A stretch of 64,000 bases of DNA from Actinomadura atramentaria DSM 43919. GTDB taxonomy: Bacteria > Actinomycetota > Actinomycetes > Streptosporangiales > Streptosporangiaceae. Every line of letters begins with the position of its first letter. The stretch's first letter is position 1. Under the pieces are notes generated by a model. The model did no database searches, was not told the DNA's origin, and worked only from the letters and a program-made list of their open reading frames with translations. Location of the stretch: the NCBI RefSeq assembly GCF_000381885.1, contig NZ_KB907212.1, positions 310,001-374,000 of the forward strand. Direction: 5' to 3'. This document shows positions 10,755-17,958 of the stretch, piece after piece. Both the position numbers and the translations under genes were made by a program.

Positions 10755-11201
10755 GTGGGACGTCACCGGTCGGACCCCAGGGGTCTCGCGCGCATCCTGA
10801 TCGCGGCCGTCGCCGTGGCACTGGGCCTCGGCCTGCTGGCCGTCGGCGCCATCGCGCTCGTCAACGCGCTGACCTCCAGCTCCGATCAGCAGTCGCCGCC
10901 GGGCGCCGGGTCCGCCTCGCCCAGCGCCGCGCGGTCCTCCCCGCCCGCCCAGGCCGCCGGGGACACGCCCCTCGTCATCCGCGCCGTCGGCGGCTCCACC
11001 CTGGTGACGATCACCGACCCCGGCAACAACAACGACGTCGTCTTCCGCGGCACCCTCGCCGCCGGAGAGGGACGCAAGTACGACCAGGCGCCGCTCAGCG
11101 TCGTCGCCGCCGACGGCGGAGCCGTCCAGGTGACGATCTACGGCAAGGTCGAGGAACGCCCGGCGGGCCAGCGCGCGACCTGGTACGTGGCGCGGAAGTA
11201 G
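10755..11201 (+). CDS. membrane-anchored extracytoplasmic protein, unknown function
   Basis: A 148-residue protein 9 bp after the DedA gene. Residues 12-38 form one hydrophobic anchor (ARILIAAVAVALGLGLLAVG), followed by a Ser/Pro/Ala linker (40-65) and a compact beta-rich domain to the end. That domain (STLVTITDP..NDVVFRGTLAAGEGRKYDQ) resembles the C-terminal beta domain of RodZ-type proteins (DUF4115), but a cytoplasmic HTH is missing. The start is the GTG at 10755; an overlapping ATG two bases earlier is out of frame. The last base of its stop is the first base of hairpin-repeat copy 2. Confidence 0.75.
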   Translation: MGRHRSDPRGLARILIAAVAVALGLGLLAVGAIALVNALTSSSDQQSPPGAGSASPSAARSSPPAQAAGDTPLVIRAVGGSTLVTITDPGNNNDVVFRGTLAAGEGRKYDQAPLSVVAADGGAVQVTIYGKVEERPAGQRATWYVARK

Positions 11202-11350
11202 CTTGTGGGGGGGCGACCCCCCACACCCCCCGCGGCGCGGAGCATGCATCCTCACTCGCTGGCGCTCGCTCCGGTGCATCCTCCGCGCTGCGCGCGCCCG
11301 GCCACTCGCTGGCGCTCGCGGCCGTGCGCCCGCCGGTAACCCCCTGGGGT
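11201..11350. repeat. dispersed three-hairpin repeat, copy 2
   Basis: This 150-bp element is about 95% identical to 6458-6609 and opens the 366-bp gap between the small exported protein and the pyrE stop. Hairpin 1 (11204-11212 with 11217-11225, loop GCGA) is identical to copy 1. The loops of hairpins 2 and 3 both read CTCGCTGGCGCTCGC here. The remaining 217 bp to pyrE is GC-rich and gene-free, though TACGAGGGTT near 11518 also occurs about 30 bp after copy 1, so the element may be longer with a variable middle. Confidence 0.8.
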
Positions 11351-11567
11351 GGCCGTTGGGGGCGTGCGGCCGACACCCCCGGTGGTTGCGCTTGCTGGTT
11401 GTGGGCGCCCCCCCGCGCTTTCTGGCGGTGCGCGGGGTGCTCACCCTCTGGGGTTGCTCGCCGTTCGCGGGGGCGCCCTCGCTTCGTTTCGGGGCTCCCC
11501 CGCAGGTCATGGCGTTTTTACGAGGGTTGCGGGTGGCTGCCGGCGTTCTTGCTTCCGGTTTTCGGGG

Positions 11568-12104
11568 TTATTCGAGGTTCAGGTCGGGGGTGGCGTAGGG
11601 GTGGCGGTAGGTCAGGCCCTCGGCGGCGATGCGGTCGGCCGCGCCGCGTTCGAGGATCGTGGCCACGGCGACGACCTCCGCGCCCGCCGCGCGGAGGGCT
11701 TCGACGGCCGTCAGGACCGAACCGCCCGACGTCGAGGTGTCCTCGACCGCCAGGACCCGGCGGCCCGCCACGTCGGGGCCCTCGATGCGGCGCTGGAGGC
11801 CGTGGGTCTTGTCGGCCTTGCGGACGACGAAGGCGTCCAGGCGGCGGCCGCGCGCGGCGGCGGCGTGCAGCATCGCCGTCGCGACCGGGTCCGCGCCGAG
11901 CGTGAGGCCGCCGACCGCGTCGTAGTCCAGGTCGGCGGTGACGTCCAGCATCACCCGGCCGACCAGCGGCGCGACCGCGCCGTCCAGGGTGACGCGGCGC
12001 AGGTCCACGTACCAGGACGCGCGCCGTCCCGACGACAGCACGAAGTCGCCGTGGACGACGGCCTTGGCCTTGATCTCTTCCAGCAGGTCATCACGATCGC
12101 TCAC
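11568..12104 (-). CDS. pyrE: orotate phosphoribosyltransferase
   Basis: A 178-residue type I phosphoribosyltransferase that joins orotate to PRPP to give OMP in pyrimidine synthesis. Seen are the N-terminal hood FVLSSGRRASWYVDLRR, the flexible-loop residues FVVRKADKTHG, and the PRPP motif VLAVEDTSTSGGSVLTAVEAL with the acidic pair. Length fits the short actinobacterial form. The GTG at 12104 lies 7 bases after TAGGGT (12117-12112), indicating a leaderless mRNA; there is no Shine-Dalgarno. It diverges from the 12263 gene. Its downstream gap holds hairpin-repeat copy 2. Confidence 0.97.
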   Translation of the reverse strand: MSDRDDLLEEIKAKAVVHGDFVLSSGRRASWYVDLRRVTLDGAVAPLVGRVMLDVTADLDYDAVGGLTLGADPVATAMLHAAAARGRRLDAFVVRKADKTHGLQRRIEGPDVAGRRVLAVEDTSTSGGSVLTAVEALRAAGAEVVAVATILERGAADRIAAEGLTYRHPYATPDLNLE

Positions 12105-12262
12105 ACCCAGAACCCTAATGACGCCCGCCCCCGCGCCCGAACCCGCCCGTGCTCCCGCCCGCTGACGCGTCGGTCTCGGGCCGAGCCCTCCGGCGCGGGC
12201 GGGCGGTAGCGTGGCGGATCGTCCGGTCGCGGGGCCGGGCGGCGCGCGGTCGAGGGGGGCGG

Positions 12263-12748
12263 ATGGTTCCGGGGACGGTCGTCCTGCTGTGTGAGCCGAG
12301 GACGCTCGGCGACGCGGCCGACGAGCTGCGGGCCGGGGGATGGGACGTGCTCGTGCCGGACGTCGCGGAGACCGCCCCGGCGCGGTTCGTGGCGCGGGCC
12401 GCGCTGCTCGTGGGCGCGGCGAATCCGGTGGAACCGCTCGTCCTCGTGGGGTTCGGCGGCGCCGGGCCGCTCCTGCCCGCGCTGGCGTCCGCGCAGCGGG
12501 CGGCGCACCGGGCCGTCGCCGGGTACGTCTTCGTGGACGCGCGACTGCCGTCGCCGGAAGGCCCGCACGCCCCCGCGCTCCCCGGCGACTGGCCCGACGC
12601 CCCCTGCGGCTACCTCCTGACCCGGTCCGCCCAAGGTCCCGGAACGGAGATCGCGCGGCAGTGCCGACTGCGGGGCTGGGTCGTCCGGGAGCGGGACGCG
12701 GGAGCGGCGCTCGCAACGGCGCTCCGCGGGCTGATCGAAGAACTCTGA
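12263..12748 (+). CDS. alpha/beta hydrolase-like protein, unknown function
   Basis: A 161-residue protein. The strand order and Gly-rich turns (VVLLCEPRTLGDAADELRAGG, then VLVGFGGAGPLLPALASA at about 61-78) suggest a trimmed alpha/beta hydrolase fold, but the nucleophile elbow reads GFGGAG with no Ser, so it is probably not a working hydrolase. The ATG at 12263 follows GAGGGGGGCGG; reading further upstream gives Arg-rich residues only. Similar orphan genes beside pyrE are common in actinomycetes. Function unknown. Confidence 0.65.
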   Translation: MVPGTVVLLCEPRTLGDAADELRAGGWDVLVPDVAETAPARFVARAALLVGAANPVEPLVLVGFGGAGPLLPALASAQRAAHRAVAGYVFVDARLPSPEGPHAPALPGDWPDAPCGYLLTRSAQGPGTEIARQCRLRGWVVRERDAGAALATALRGLIEEL

Positions 12749-12915
12749 CCCGGACATGGCACACGCCACGGCCGACGTCGTCGTAGGCCGTGGCGCGCGT
12801 CGTCACGGGCCGCGCGCGGCCGGAGCCGGGCCGTCCGCCGCGTGCCCGGCCGCGGTCGCCGCGTCCGGGCCGAGGCCCCGGTCGGCTCCGGCGGCCGCGC
12901 GTTCGGGGCGCGGGG

Positions 12916-13491
12916 TCAGTGGCGGCCGCGGCCGCTGACCAGGTCGCGGATGCGGTCGGTGGCGGCGACGGCGGGCCCGGCCGTCTTCAGCAGCGCCGGG
13001 TTCGGCGGCGTGTTCGGGTGCGGGCGGGTCGGGGCGTGCTTCTTCGCCGCCGCGATGCGGTCGCCCATGCGCTGGGCGCGCTCGGGGTCGAGGACCTGCC
13101 GCATGCGCGGCCAGACGGTGCCCTCCTCGTAGGAGATGTGCTCGCGCGCGTCGGCGATGAAGCGGGCCACGGCCTCCTCGAAGTCGGCCTCGCCCGGCTT
13201 GGACTTGTCGAGCACGGCGAGCACGTGCTTGGCGTCCTGCTCCTGCCCGACGCCGTGGTCGGCCAGCTCGTCGCCGTCGCCGAGCAGCTCGCGGACGGCG
13301 GGCCAGAAGTACTCCTCCTCGACGGCCTCGTGCTTGGACTCGTCGATGACCAGCCGTTGGACCAGCTCGCCGCGCCGCCGCAGCTCCGCCGGGTCGGCGG
13401 GCGGGCCCTTGCGCGTCCCGGCCTCCAGCTCGGTCAGCATCGCGCGGACCTCCGCGTGGTCCTTGCCGAGGACTTCGAATACGTCCGCCAT
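12916..13491 (-). CDS. hemerythrin-domain protein
   Basis: A 191-residue cytoplasmic four-helix protein of the hemerythrin HHE cation-binding type. Candidate di-iron ligands are in order: KDHAEV (His12), ESKHEAVEEEYFWP (about 52-65), EQDAKHVL and AREHISYEEGTVWP (about 127-140). Such proteins sense or bind oxygen, NO or iron in actinomycetes. The C-terminal 45 residues are a basic, Pro-rich tail. The ATG at 13491 is preceded by GAGAGGAAGGGA. It stands alone, divergent from the LtrA gene. Confidence 0.85.
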   Translation of the reverse strand: MADVFEVLGKDHAEVRAMLTELEAGTRKGPPADPAELRRRGELVQRLVIDESKHEAVEEEYFWPAVRELLGDGDELADHGVGQEQDAKHVLAVLDKSKPGEADFEEAVARFIADAREHISYEEGTVWPRMRQVLDPERAQRMGDRIAAAKKHAPTRPHPNTPPNPALLKTAGPAVAATDRIRDLVSGRGRH

Positions 13492-13671
13492 GTCGTCCCT
13501 TCCTCTCGTCCGGCGGCGCTCCCCGCCGCCTAGGCGGGAGCCCCTGCCCACGAGCGCACGCCGCACACATGCGCCCGGCCGCAGCGGGTGCGCGCCGTCG
13601 TCCGGCCGACGCGTTCGGCCGTCCCTTAAAGTGCTGCGTGACGCAGGCCGGCGCGCTGAGGGGATTCGCGG

Positions 13672-14862
13672 ATGAACGACGGGGAACGCCGATTCTCCAT
13701 TCCCCTCCCCGGTCTTCCGCCGCGCAGCCGGTCGGAGCAGCACCGCGCGGCGACGCCGCTGGAGCTGTTCTTCGACCTTTGTTTCGTCACCGCCGTCGCG
13801 CAGGCCGGGGTGAAGCTCGTCCACGCCCTCGCCGAAGGGGAGTACGCGCACGGGATCGCCGGATACGTCATCGTGTTCTTCGCGATCTGGTGGGCCTGGA
13901 TGAACTTCACCTGGTTCGCCTCGGCGTACGACCGAGACGACGCGCTGTACCGGGCCGTCACGCTCGTCCAGATCGCCGGGGCGCTGGTGCTGGCGGCCGG
14001 GGTGCCGCGCGCGTTCGACTCGGCCGACCTGTCGATCGCCGTCACCGGCTACGTGATCATGCGGCTGGCGCTGGCCGTCCAGTGGCTGCGGGCCGCCGCC
14101 GGGGAGACCGGGGCCGCGCGCCGCACCGCGCTGCGCTACGTCGCCGGGCTGGTCGTCGTGCAGATCGGCTGGGTGGTCGTCGCGGCGCTGCCGCACGACG
14201 TGCGGCTGATCGTGTTCCCGGTCGCCGCGTGCGCGGACGTGGCCGTTCCCGTCCTGGCCGAACGCACCCGGCGGACGCCCTGGCATCCCGAGCACATCGC
14301 CGAGCGGTACGGGCTGTTCACGCTGATCGTCCTCGGCGAGTCGGTGACGGCCGCGACGATCGCGGTGCAGCAGGCCCTGGACGAGCGCTGGGAGCTCGGC
14401 GAGCTGCTGCCGATCGCCGTGGGCGGGCTGCTCATCGTCTTCGCCGCGTTCCGCGTCTACTTCGCCGTTCCGGCCGGGACGCGGCTGAACACGTCGCGGG
14501 CCGCTTTCGTCTGGGGTTACGGGCACTACCTGATCCTCGGCTCGGGGGCCGCGATCGGCGCGGGCGTCGAGGTCGCGGTCGAGCACAGCGACCACGCGTC
14601 GCACATTCCGCGGCTGGTCGCGGCGGCGGCGGTGACGGTGCCGACGGCGCTGTTCCTGCTGATGGTCTGGGTCCTGCACGCGCGCCATTTCAAGCGCGAC
14701 CTCGCCGAGCAGAGCGTGCTTCCGATCGCCGGGGCCGCCGTTCTGGCCTGCACGTTCGCGGGCCGGTGGGCGGTGCTGCTGGCCGGGCTCGCCGCCATCG
14801 CGAGCGTCGCGGCCGGTACGGCGCTGGGCGCGCGCGGCACCGATGAATTCACCGAACCGTAG
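13672..14862 (+). CDS. low temperature requirement protein A (LtrA) family membrane protein
   Basis: A 396-residue polytopic membrane protein. The family signature near the N-terminus (TPLELFFDLCFVTAVAQ, about 27-43) and the later AERYGLFTLIVLGESVTAA (about 213-231) are characteristic of LtrA, first named from Listeria growth in the cold; the molecular role remains unknown. About ten to twelve hydrophobic segments are visible. GAGGGG lies 7 bases before the ATG. It starts 180 bp from the divergent hemerythrin gene and has no operon partner. Confidence 0.92.
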   Translation: MNDGERRFSIPLPGLPPRSRSEQHRAATPLELFFDLCFVTAVAQAGVKLVHALAEGEYAHGIAGYVIVFFAIWWAWMNFTWFASAYDRDDALYRAVTLVQIAGALVLAAGVPRAFDSADLSIAVTGYVIMRLALAVQWLRAAAGETGAARRTALRYVAGLVVVQIGWVVVAALPHDVRLIVFPVAACADVAVPVLAERTRRTPWHPEHIAERYGLFTLIVLGESVTAATIAVQQALDERWELGELLPIAVGGLLIVFAAFRVYFAVPAGTRLNTSRAAFVWGYGHYLILGSGAAIGAGVEVAVEHSDHASHIPRLVAAAAVTVPTALFLLMVWVLHARHFKRDLAEQSVLPIAGAAVLACTFAGRWAVLLAGLAAIASVAAGTALGARGTDEFTEP

Positions 14863-15073
14863 GCATTCTGATTTAAGCCGCTATTTGGTGAGATGCGGCT
14901 GCGGCCGGGGTGAACATGCCCTTCCGTGCGGTGTTGATTGGCCTTTCCTGCATTGACGCTTCTCGTGGCCGTTCATTACGTTCGGGCGTGTCGCGAAAAG
15001 CCGGTCGTCCTGCGGGAATCCGGCCCGTTCCGGCTTCGTTCCCCGCCGCAGATCCGCACGGAAGAGGACCCGC

Positions 15074-15907
15074 ATGGCTCCCCCCACGGCCCCCGGCGGC
15101 CGACCCGCGGCCGAGGTCGTCCATGTCTCGCTCGGCCACGGCACCATCGACGACGCGTGCCGTCGCCGCCGCGCCGAGATCACCGAGCGCGTGCGCGGCC
15201 ACCGGCCCGGCGATCCGCTGCCGCACGTCGCCTACACCGGTGACGAGCACGCGCTGTGGCGGCGGGTGATGTCCGAGCTGAACCGCGTCCACCCGGCGAC
15301 GGCGTGCGCGCGGTACCTGCGCGCGGCCGAGCGGCTGCCGCTGCCCGCCGGGCGCGTGCCGAGCCTGACGGAGGTGTCCGGCGACCTGCACGGGCACACG
15401 GGGTTCCGGCTGCTGCCCGCCGCCGATCTCGTCCCGGCGCGCGAGTTCTACGCGGCGTTCGCCGAGGGCCGCTTCTCCAGCACGCTCTACCTGCGCTGCC
15501 CGGCCGTGCCGCTCTACAGTCCCGACCCGGACGTCCTGCACGAACTCGTCGGCCACGCCGTCATGCTCAGCGATCCGCTGTTCGCCGAGCTGTACCGGCT
15601 GTTCGGCACGACGGTCCGCCGCGTGCGGTCCCCGGCGGCGCTGGAGGCGATCAGCAAGGTCTTCTGGTTCACGATGGAGACGGGCCTGGTCCACGAACGG
15701 GGCGCCCCGCGCGCCTACGGGGCCGCCCTGCTGTCCTCGGCGGGCGAACTGGAGAGCATCGGCCGCGTGGCTCTGCGCCCGTTCTCGATCCCCGACATGA
15801 TTCGCCAGCCCTATGACATCTACCGCTACCAACCGACCCTTTTCGTAGCGGACTCCGTAGAAGCCCTGACCAAGTCCCTAAGAGAATTCCTAGCGGAACA
15901 GCACTGA
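15074..15907 (+). CDS. phenylalanine 4-hydroxylase-like aromatic amino acid hydroxylase
   Basis: A 277-residue non-haem iron, pterin-dependent hydroxylase. The 2-His-1-Glu iron site is intact: HELVGH gives His156 and His161, and FWFTMETGL gives Glu202. PDPDVLHE and GFRLLPA match the catalytic core of bacterial phenylalanine hydroxylases. There is no regulatory ACT domain, as in the bacterial enzymes. GGAAGAGGACC precedes the ATG. It likely makes tyrosine from phenylalanine, for catabolism or as a precursor, but no pterin or catabolic genes are adjacent. The last 40 codons use CTA, GTA and AGA, unlike the rest of the gene. Confidence 0.9.
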   Translation: MAPPTAPGGRPAAEVVHVSLGHGTIDDACRRRRAEITERVRGHRPGDPLPHVAYTGDEHALWRRVMSELNRVHPATACARYLRAAERLPLPAGRVPSLTEVSGDLHGHTGFRLLPAADLVPAREFYAAFAEGRFSSTLYLRCPAVPLYSPDPDVLHELVGHAVMLSDPLFAELYRLFGTTVRRVRSPAALEAISKVFWFTMETGLVHERGAPRAYGAALLSSAGELESIGRVALRPFSIPDMIRQPYDIYRYQPTLFVADSVEALTKSLREFLAEQH

Positions 15908-15956
15908 CCAGCCGGCCGCCCGCAAGCCCAAGCCAAAGCCCCCGAAGCGACCGCGA

Positions 15957-16020
15957 CCACAACACGAGCGCGTGACTAGCCTCACGGTGAAGCCGAAGCC
16001 CAGCCCACCGGGGAGCGACC
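15957..16020 (+). repeat. degenerate unit of the structured element, tandem to the full copy
   Basis: This stretch starts with the same CCAC-A-CGAGCGCGTGAC block as the full unit at 16025 and shares GTGAAGCCGAAG, but the hairpin is shorter (CGGTG with CACCG, flanked by CTC with GAG), and hairpins 2 and 3 are absent. It appears to be a truncated tandem copy, 68 bp before the full one. Confidence 0.55.
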
Positions 16021-16024
16021 GAAA

Positions 16025-16162
16025 CCACAACGCGAGCGCGTGACCTGCCGCCGGGAGGCGAAGCCGAAGGCGAGCCTCCCGGCGGCAGATCGCGAAGCGA
16101 TGCCGCGCTCGCCCAGTCCGGGTAAGGTGCGAGCCGCCAGGCGAGCATCTTGGCCCGAGACT
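16025..16162 (+). ncRNA. structured RNA-like element, copy A (upstream of murJ)
   Basis: A 138-bp non-coding unit related to 53292-53426. Hairpin 1: a perfect 15-bp stem (16045-16059 with 16074-16088) with 14-base loop GAAGCCGAAGGCGA. Hairpin 2: ATCGC-GAA-GCGAT (16089-16101). Hairpin 3: GCTCGCC (16107-16113) with GGCGAGC (16140-16146). Compared with copy B, the loop of hairpin 1 is kept while its stem changes on both sides. It ends 5 bp before the murJ ribosome site, so it may be a leader RNA; strand and function are inferred. Confidence 0.55.
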
Positions 16163-16179
16163 GCGATAAAAGGAGCTCC

Positions 16180-17916
16180 GTGTCGCACGATTCCGCGCCG
16201 TCCGCGGGGCGTTTCCCCGAAGGTTCGCCGGGCCCGGCCGACACGCAGGCCGAGGCGGTGGACCAGGCGGGTCCGCCGCCCGCCGAGCCGGGGGGCGGGG
16301 GGCTGTTCCGGTCGAGCGCGGTGATGGCGGCGGGCACGCTGGCGTCCCGTGTGACGGGTTTCGCCCGGACGACGGTGCTGCTGGCCGCGCTGGGTTCGCA
16401 GGCGCTGGGCGACACGTTCAACACCGCGAACACGATTCCGAACATCATCTACGAGACGCTGCTCGGCGGGATTCTGACGGCGGCGCACGTCCCGCTGCTG
16501 GTCCGCGCGCGGGCGAAGTCGGAGAAGTACGGCGAGGAGTTCGAGCAGCGCCTGTTCACGCTGCTGCTGGGCGCGCTCGCGGTGCTGACGGCCGTCGCGA
16601 TGGCGGCCGCGCCGCTGCTGATCCGCCTGTACGCGAGCGGGTTCACGGCGACGCAGCGGCATCTCGCGGTCGTGTTCCTGCTGTTCTTCCTGCCGCAGAT
16701 CTTCTTCTACGGGTTCAGCGCGGTCGCGAGCGCGTCGTTGAACTCGCGGTCGCGGTTCGCGGCGCCGATGTGGGCACCGGTGCTGAACAACGTCGTGGTG
16801 AGCGGCGTCGGCATCGCGTTCATCATGGTGACGGCGAAGCCGGTGACGCCGGGCAACGTCAGCGACGGCGCGGTGACGCTGATCGCGCTGGGCACGACGG
16901 TCGGCGTCGTCGCGCAGGCGCTGGCGCTCGTCCCGTCGCTGCACCGGATGGGGTTCCGGTGGCGGCCGCGCGTCGACTTCCAGCCGGGGGAGCTGCGGTC
17001 GCTCGGCGGGATGGCGGGCTGGACGCTCGGGTTCGTCGTCGCGCAGCAGCTCGGCCTGCTGGTGTTCACCAACATCGCCAACACGGCGGGCGTGCGGGGC
17101 ATCCACGAGAAGGTCGGGTACGGCGTCGGCCTCACCCCGTGGGCGAACGCGTACCAGTTCTTCCAGCTCCCGTTCGCGATCGTCGCCGTCTCGGTGATCA
17201 CGGCGCTGTTCCCCCGGATGAGCGGGCACGCGGCGGCGGGCCGGTTGAACCGCGTCGCGGAGGACCTGTCGGCGGGGCTGCGGCTGTCGCTGATCATCAT
17301 CATTCCGTCGGCGGTGCTGCTGTTCGGGTTCGGGACGGAGATCTGCGTCGTGTTCTTCGCGCACGGCGCGACCACGCTCGCGGACGCGTCGATGATCGGG
17401 GACGTGCTGCGCGTCTTCGCGGTCGGGCTCGTCCCGTTCGCGGCGCTGCAACTGCTCCAGCGCGGGTTCTACGCCATCGCGGACACGCGGACGCCCGCGC
17501 TCGTCGGGTTCTTCACGACGCTCGTCAGCATCGGGCTTTCGCTGACGGGCTTCGCGCTCCTGCCGACGCGGCAGATCGTGCTCGGGATCGCGTTCGCGCA
17601 GGGCGCTTCGTGGCTCGTCGGCTGCGTCGTGACGCTGTTCCTGCTGCGCCGCCGCCTCGGCAGGCTGCACGGCCGGGACGTGGTCGGGCCGCTGGTGAAG
17701 GCCGCGCTGGCGAGCGTGCCGGTGCTCGCGGTGGCGCTCGCCGCGCACCAGGTCGTCGAGCACAAGGTCGGGCAGGGCCACGTCGCGGCGCTGGTCGCGC
17801 TGGTCGTCGGCGGCGTGCTGGGCGGCGGGCTGTTCCTGCTCACCGCGCGGCTGCTGCGGCTGGAGGAGATCGCCGTCGTCGGGCGGATGGCGGCCGGGAA
17901 GCTCGGCCGCCGCTGA
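16180..17916 (+). CDS. murJ: lipid II flippase MurJ
   Basis: A 578-residue MOP-superfamily (MviN) membrane protein that flips lipid II across the membrane for peptidoglycan synthesis. The signature segments are VMAAGTLASRVTGFARTTVL (about 47-66) and LGDTFNTANTIPN; about 14 membrane helices follow. Residues 1-45 are a Pro/Gly-rich cytoplasmic tail. Unlike mycobacterial MviN there is no C-terminal kinase-like or extracellular domain. The GTG at 16180 is chosen for AAAAGGAG 5 bases upstream; an ATG at 16150 lacks one. The structured element lies directly upstream. Confidence 0.95.
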   Translation: MSHDSAPSAGRFPEGSPGPADTQAEAVDQAGPPPAEPGGGGLFRSSAVMAAGTLASRVTGFARTTVLLAALGSQALGDTFNTANTIPNIIYETLLGGILTAAHVPLLVRARAKSEKYGEEFEQRLFTLLLGALAVLTAVAMAAAPLLIRLYASGFTATQRHLAVVFLLFFLPQIFFYGFSAVASASLNSRSRFAAPMWAPVLNNVVVSGVGIAFIMVTAKPVTPGNVSDGAVTLIALGTTVGVVAQALALVPSLHRMGFRWRPRVDFQPGELRSLGGMAGWTLGFVVAQQLGLLVFTNIANTAGVRGIHEKVGYGVGLTPWANAYQFFQLPFAIVAVSVITALFPRMSGHAAAGRLNRVAEDLSAGLRLSLIIIIPSAVLLFGFGTEICVVFFAHGATTLADASMIGDVLRVFAVGLVPFAALQLLQRGFYAIADTRTPALVGFFTTLVSIGLSLTGFALLPTRQIVLGIAFAQGASWLVGCVVTLFLLRRRLGRLHGRDVVGPLVKAALASVPVLAVALAAHQVVEHKVGQGHVAALVALVVGGVLGGGLFLLTARLLRLEEIAVVGRMAAGKLGRR

Positions 17917-17921
17917 CCGCG

Positions 17922-17953
17922 GCGCGTCCCGCCGGACGCCCGGCGGGACGCGC
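17922..17953. terminator. bidirectional hairpin terminator
   Basis: A perfect 14-bp inverted repeat (17922-17935 with 17940-17953, loop ACGC) fills most of the 42-bp gap between the converging murJ and MFS genes, 5 bp from either stop. This is a textbook position for a shared terminator. Confidence 0.8.
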
Positions 17954-17958
17954 GCGGG

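Noticed and set aside
12263-12748. Active serine hydrolase
   Set aside because: The elbow reads GFGGAG with no serine, so only the fold resemblance can be supported.
15969-16166. Minus-strand peptides with shared ASAASLRDLP in the two structured elements
   Set aside because: The similarity reflects the DNA repeat. Stem changes alter length out of codon register between landmarks, and no start, ribosome site or domain is present.
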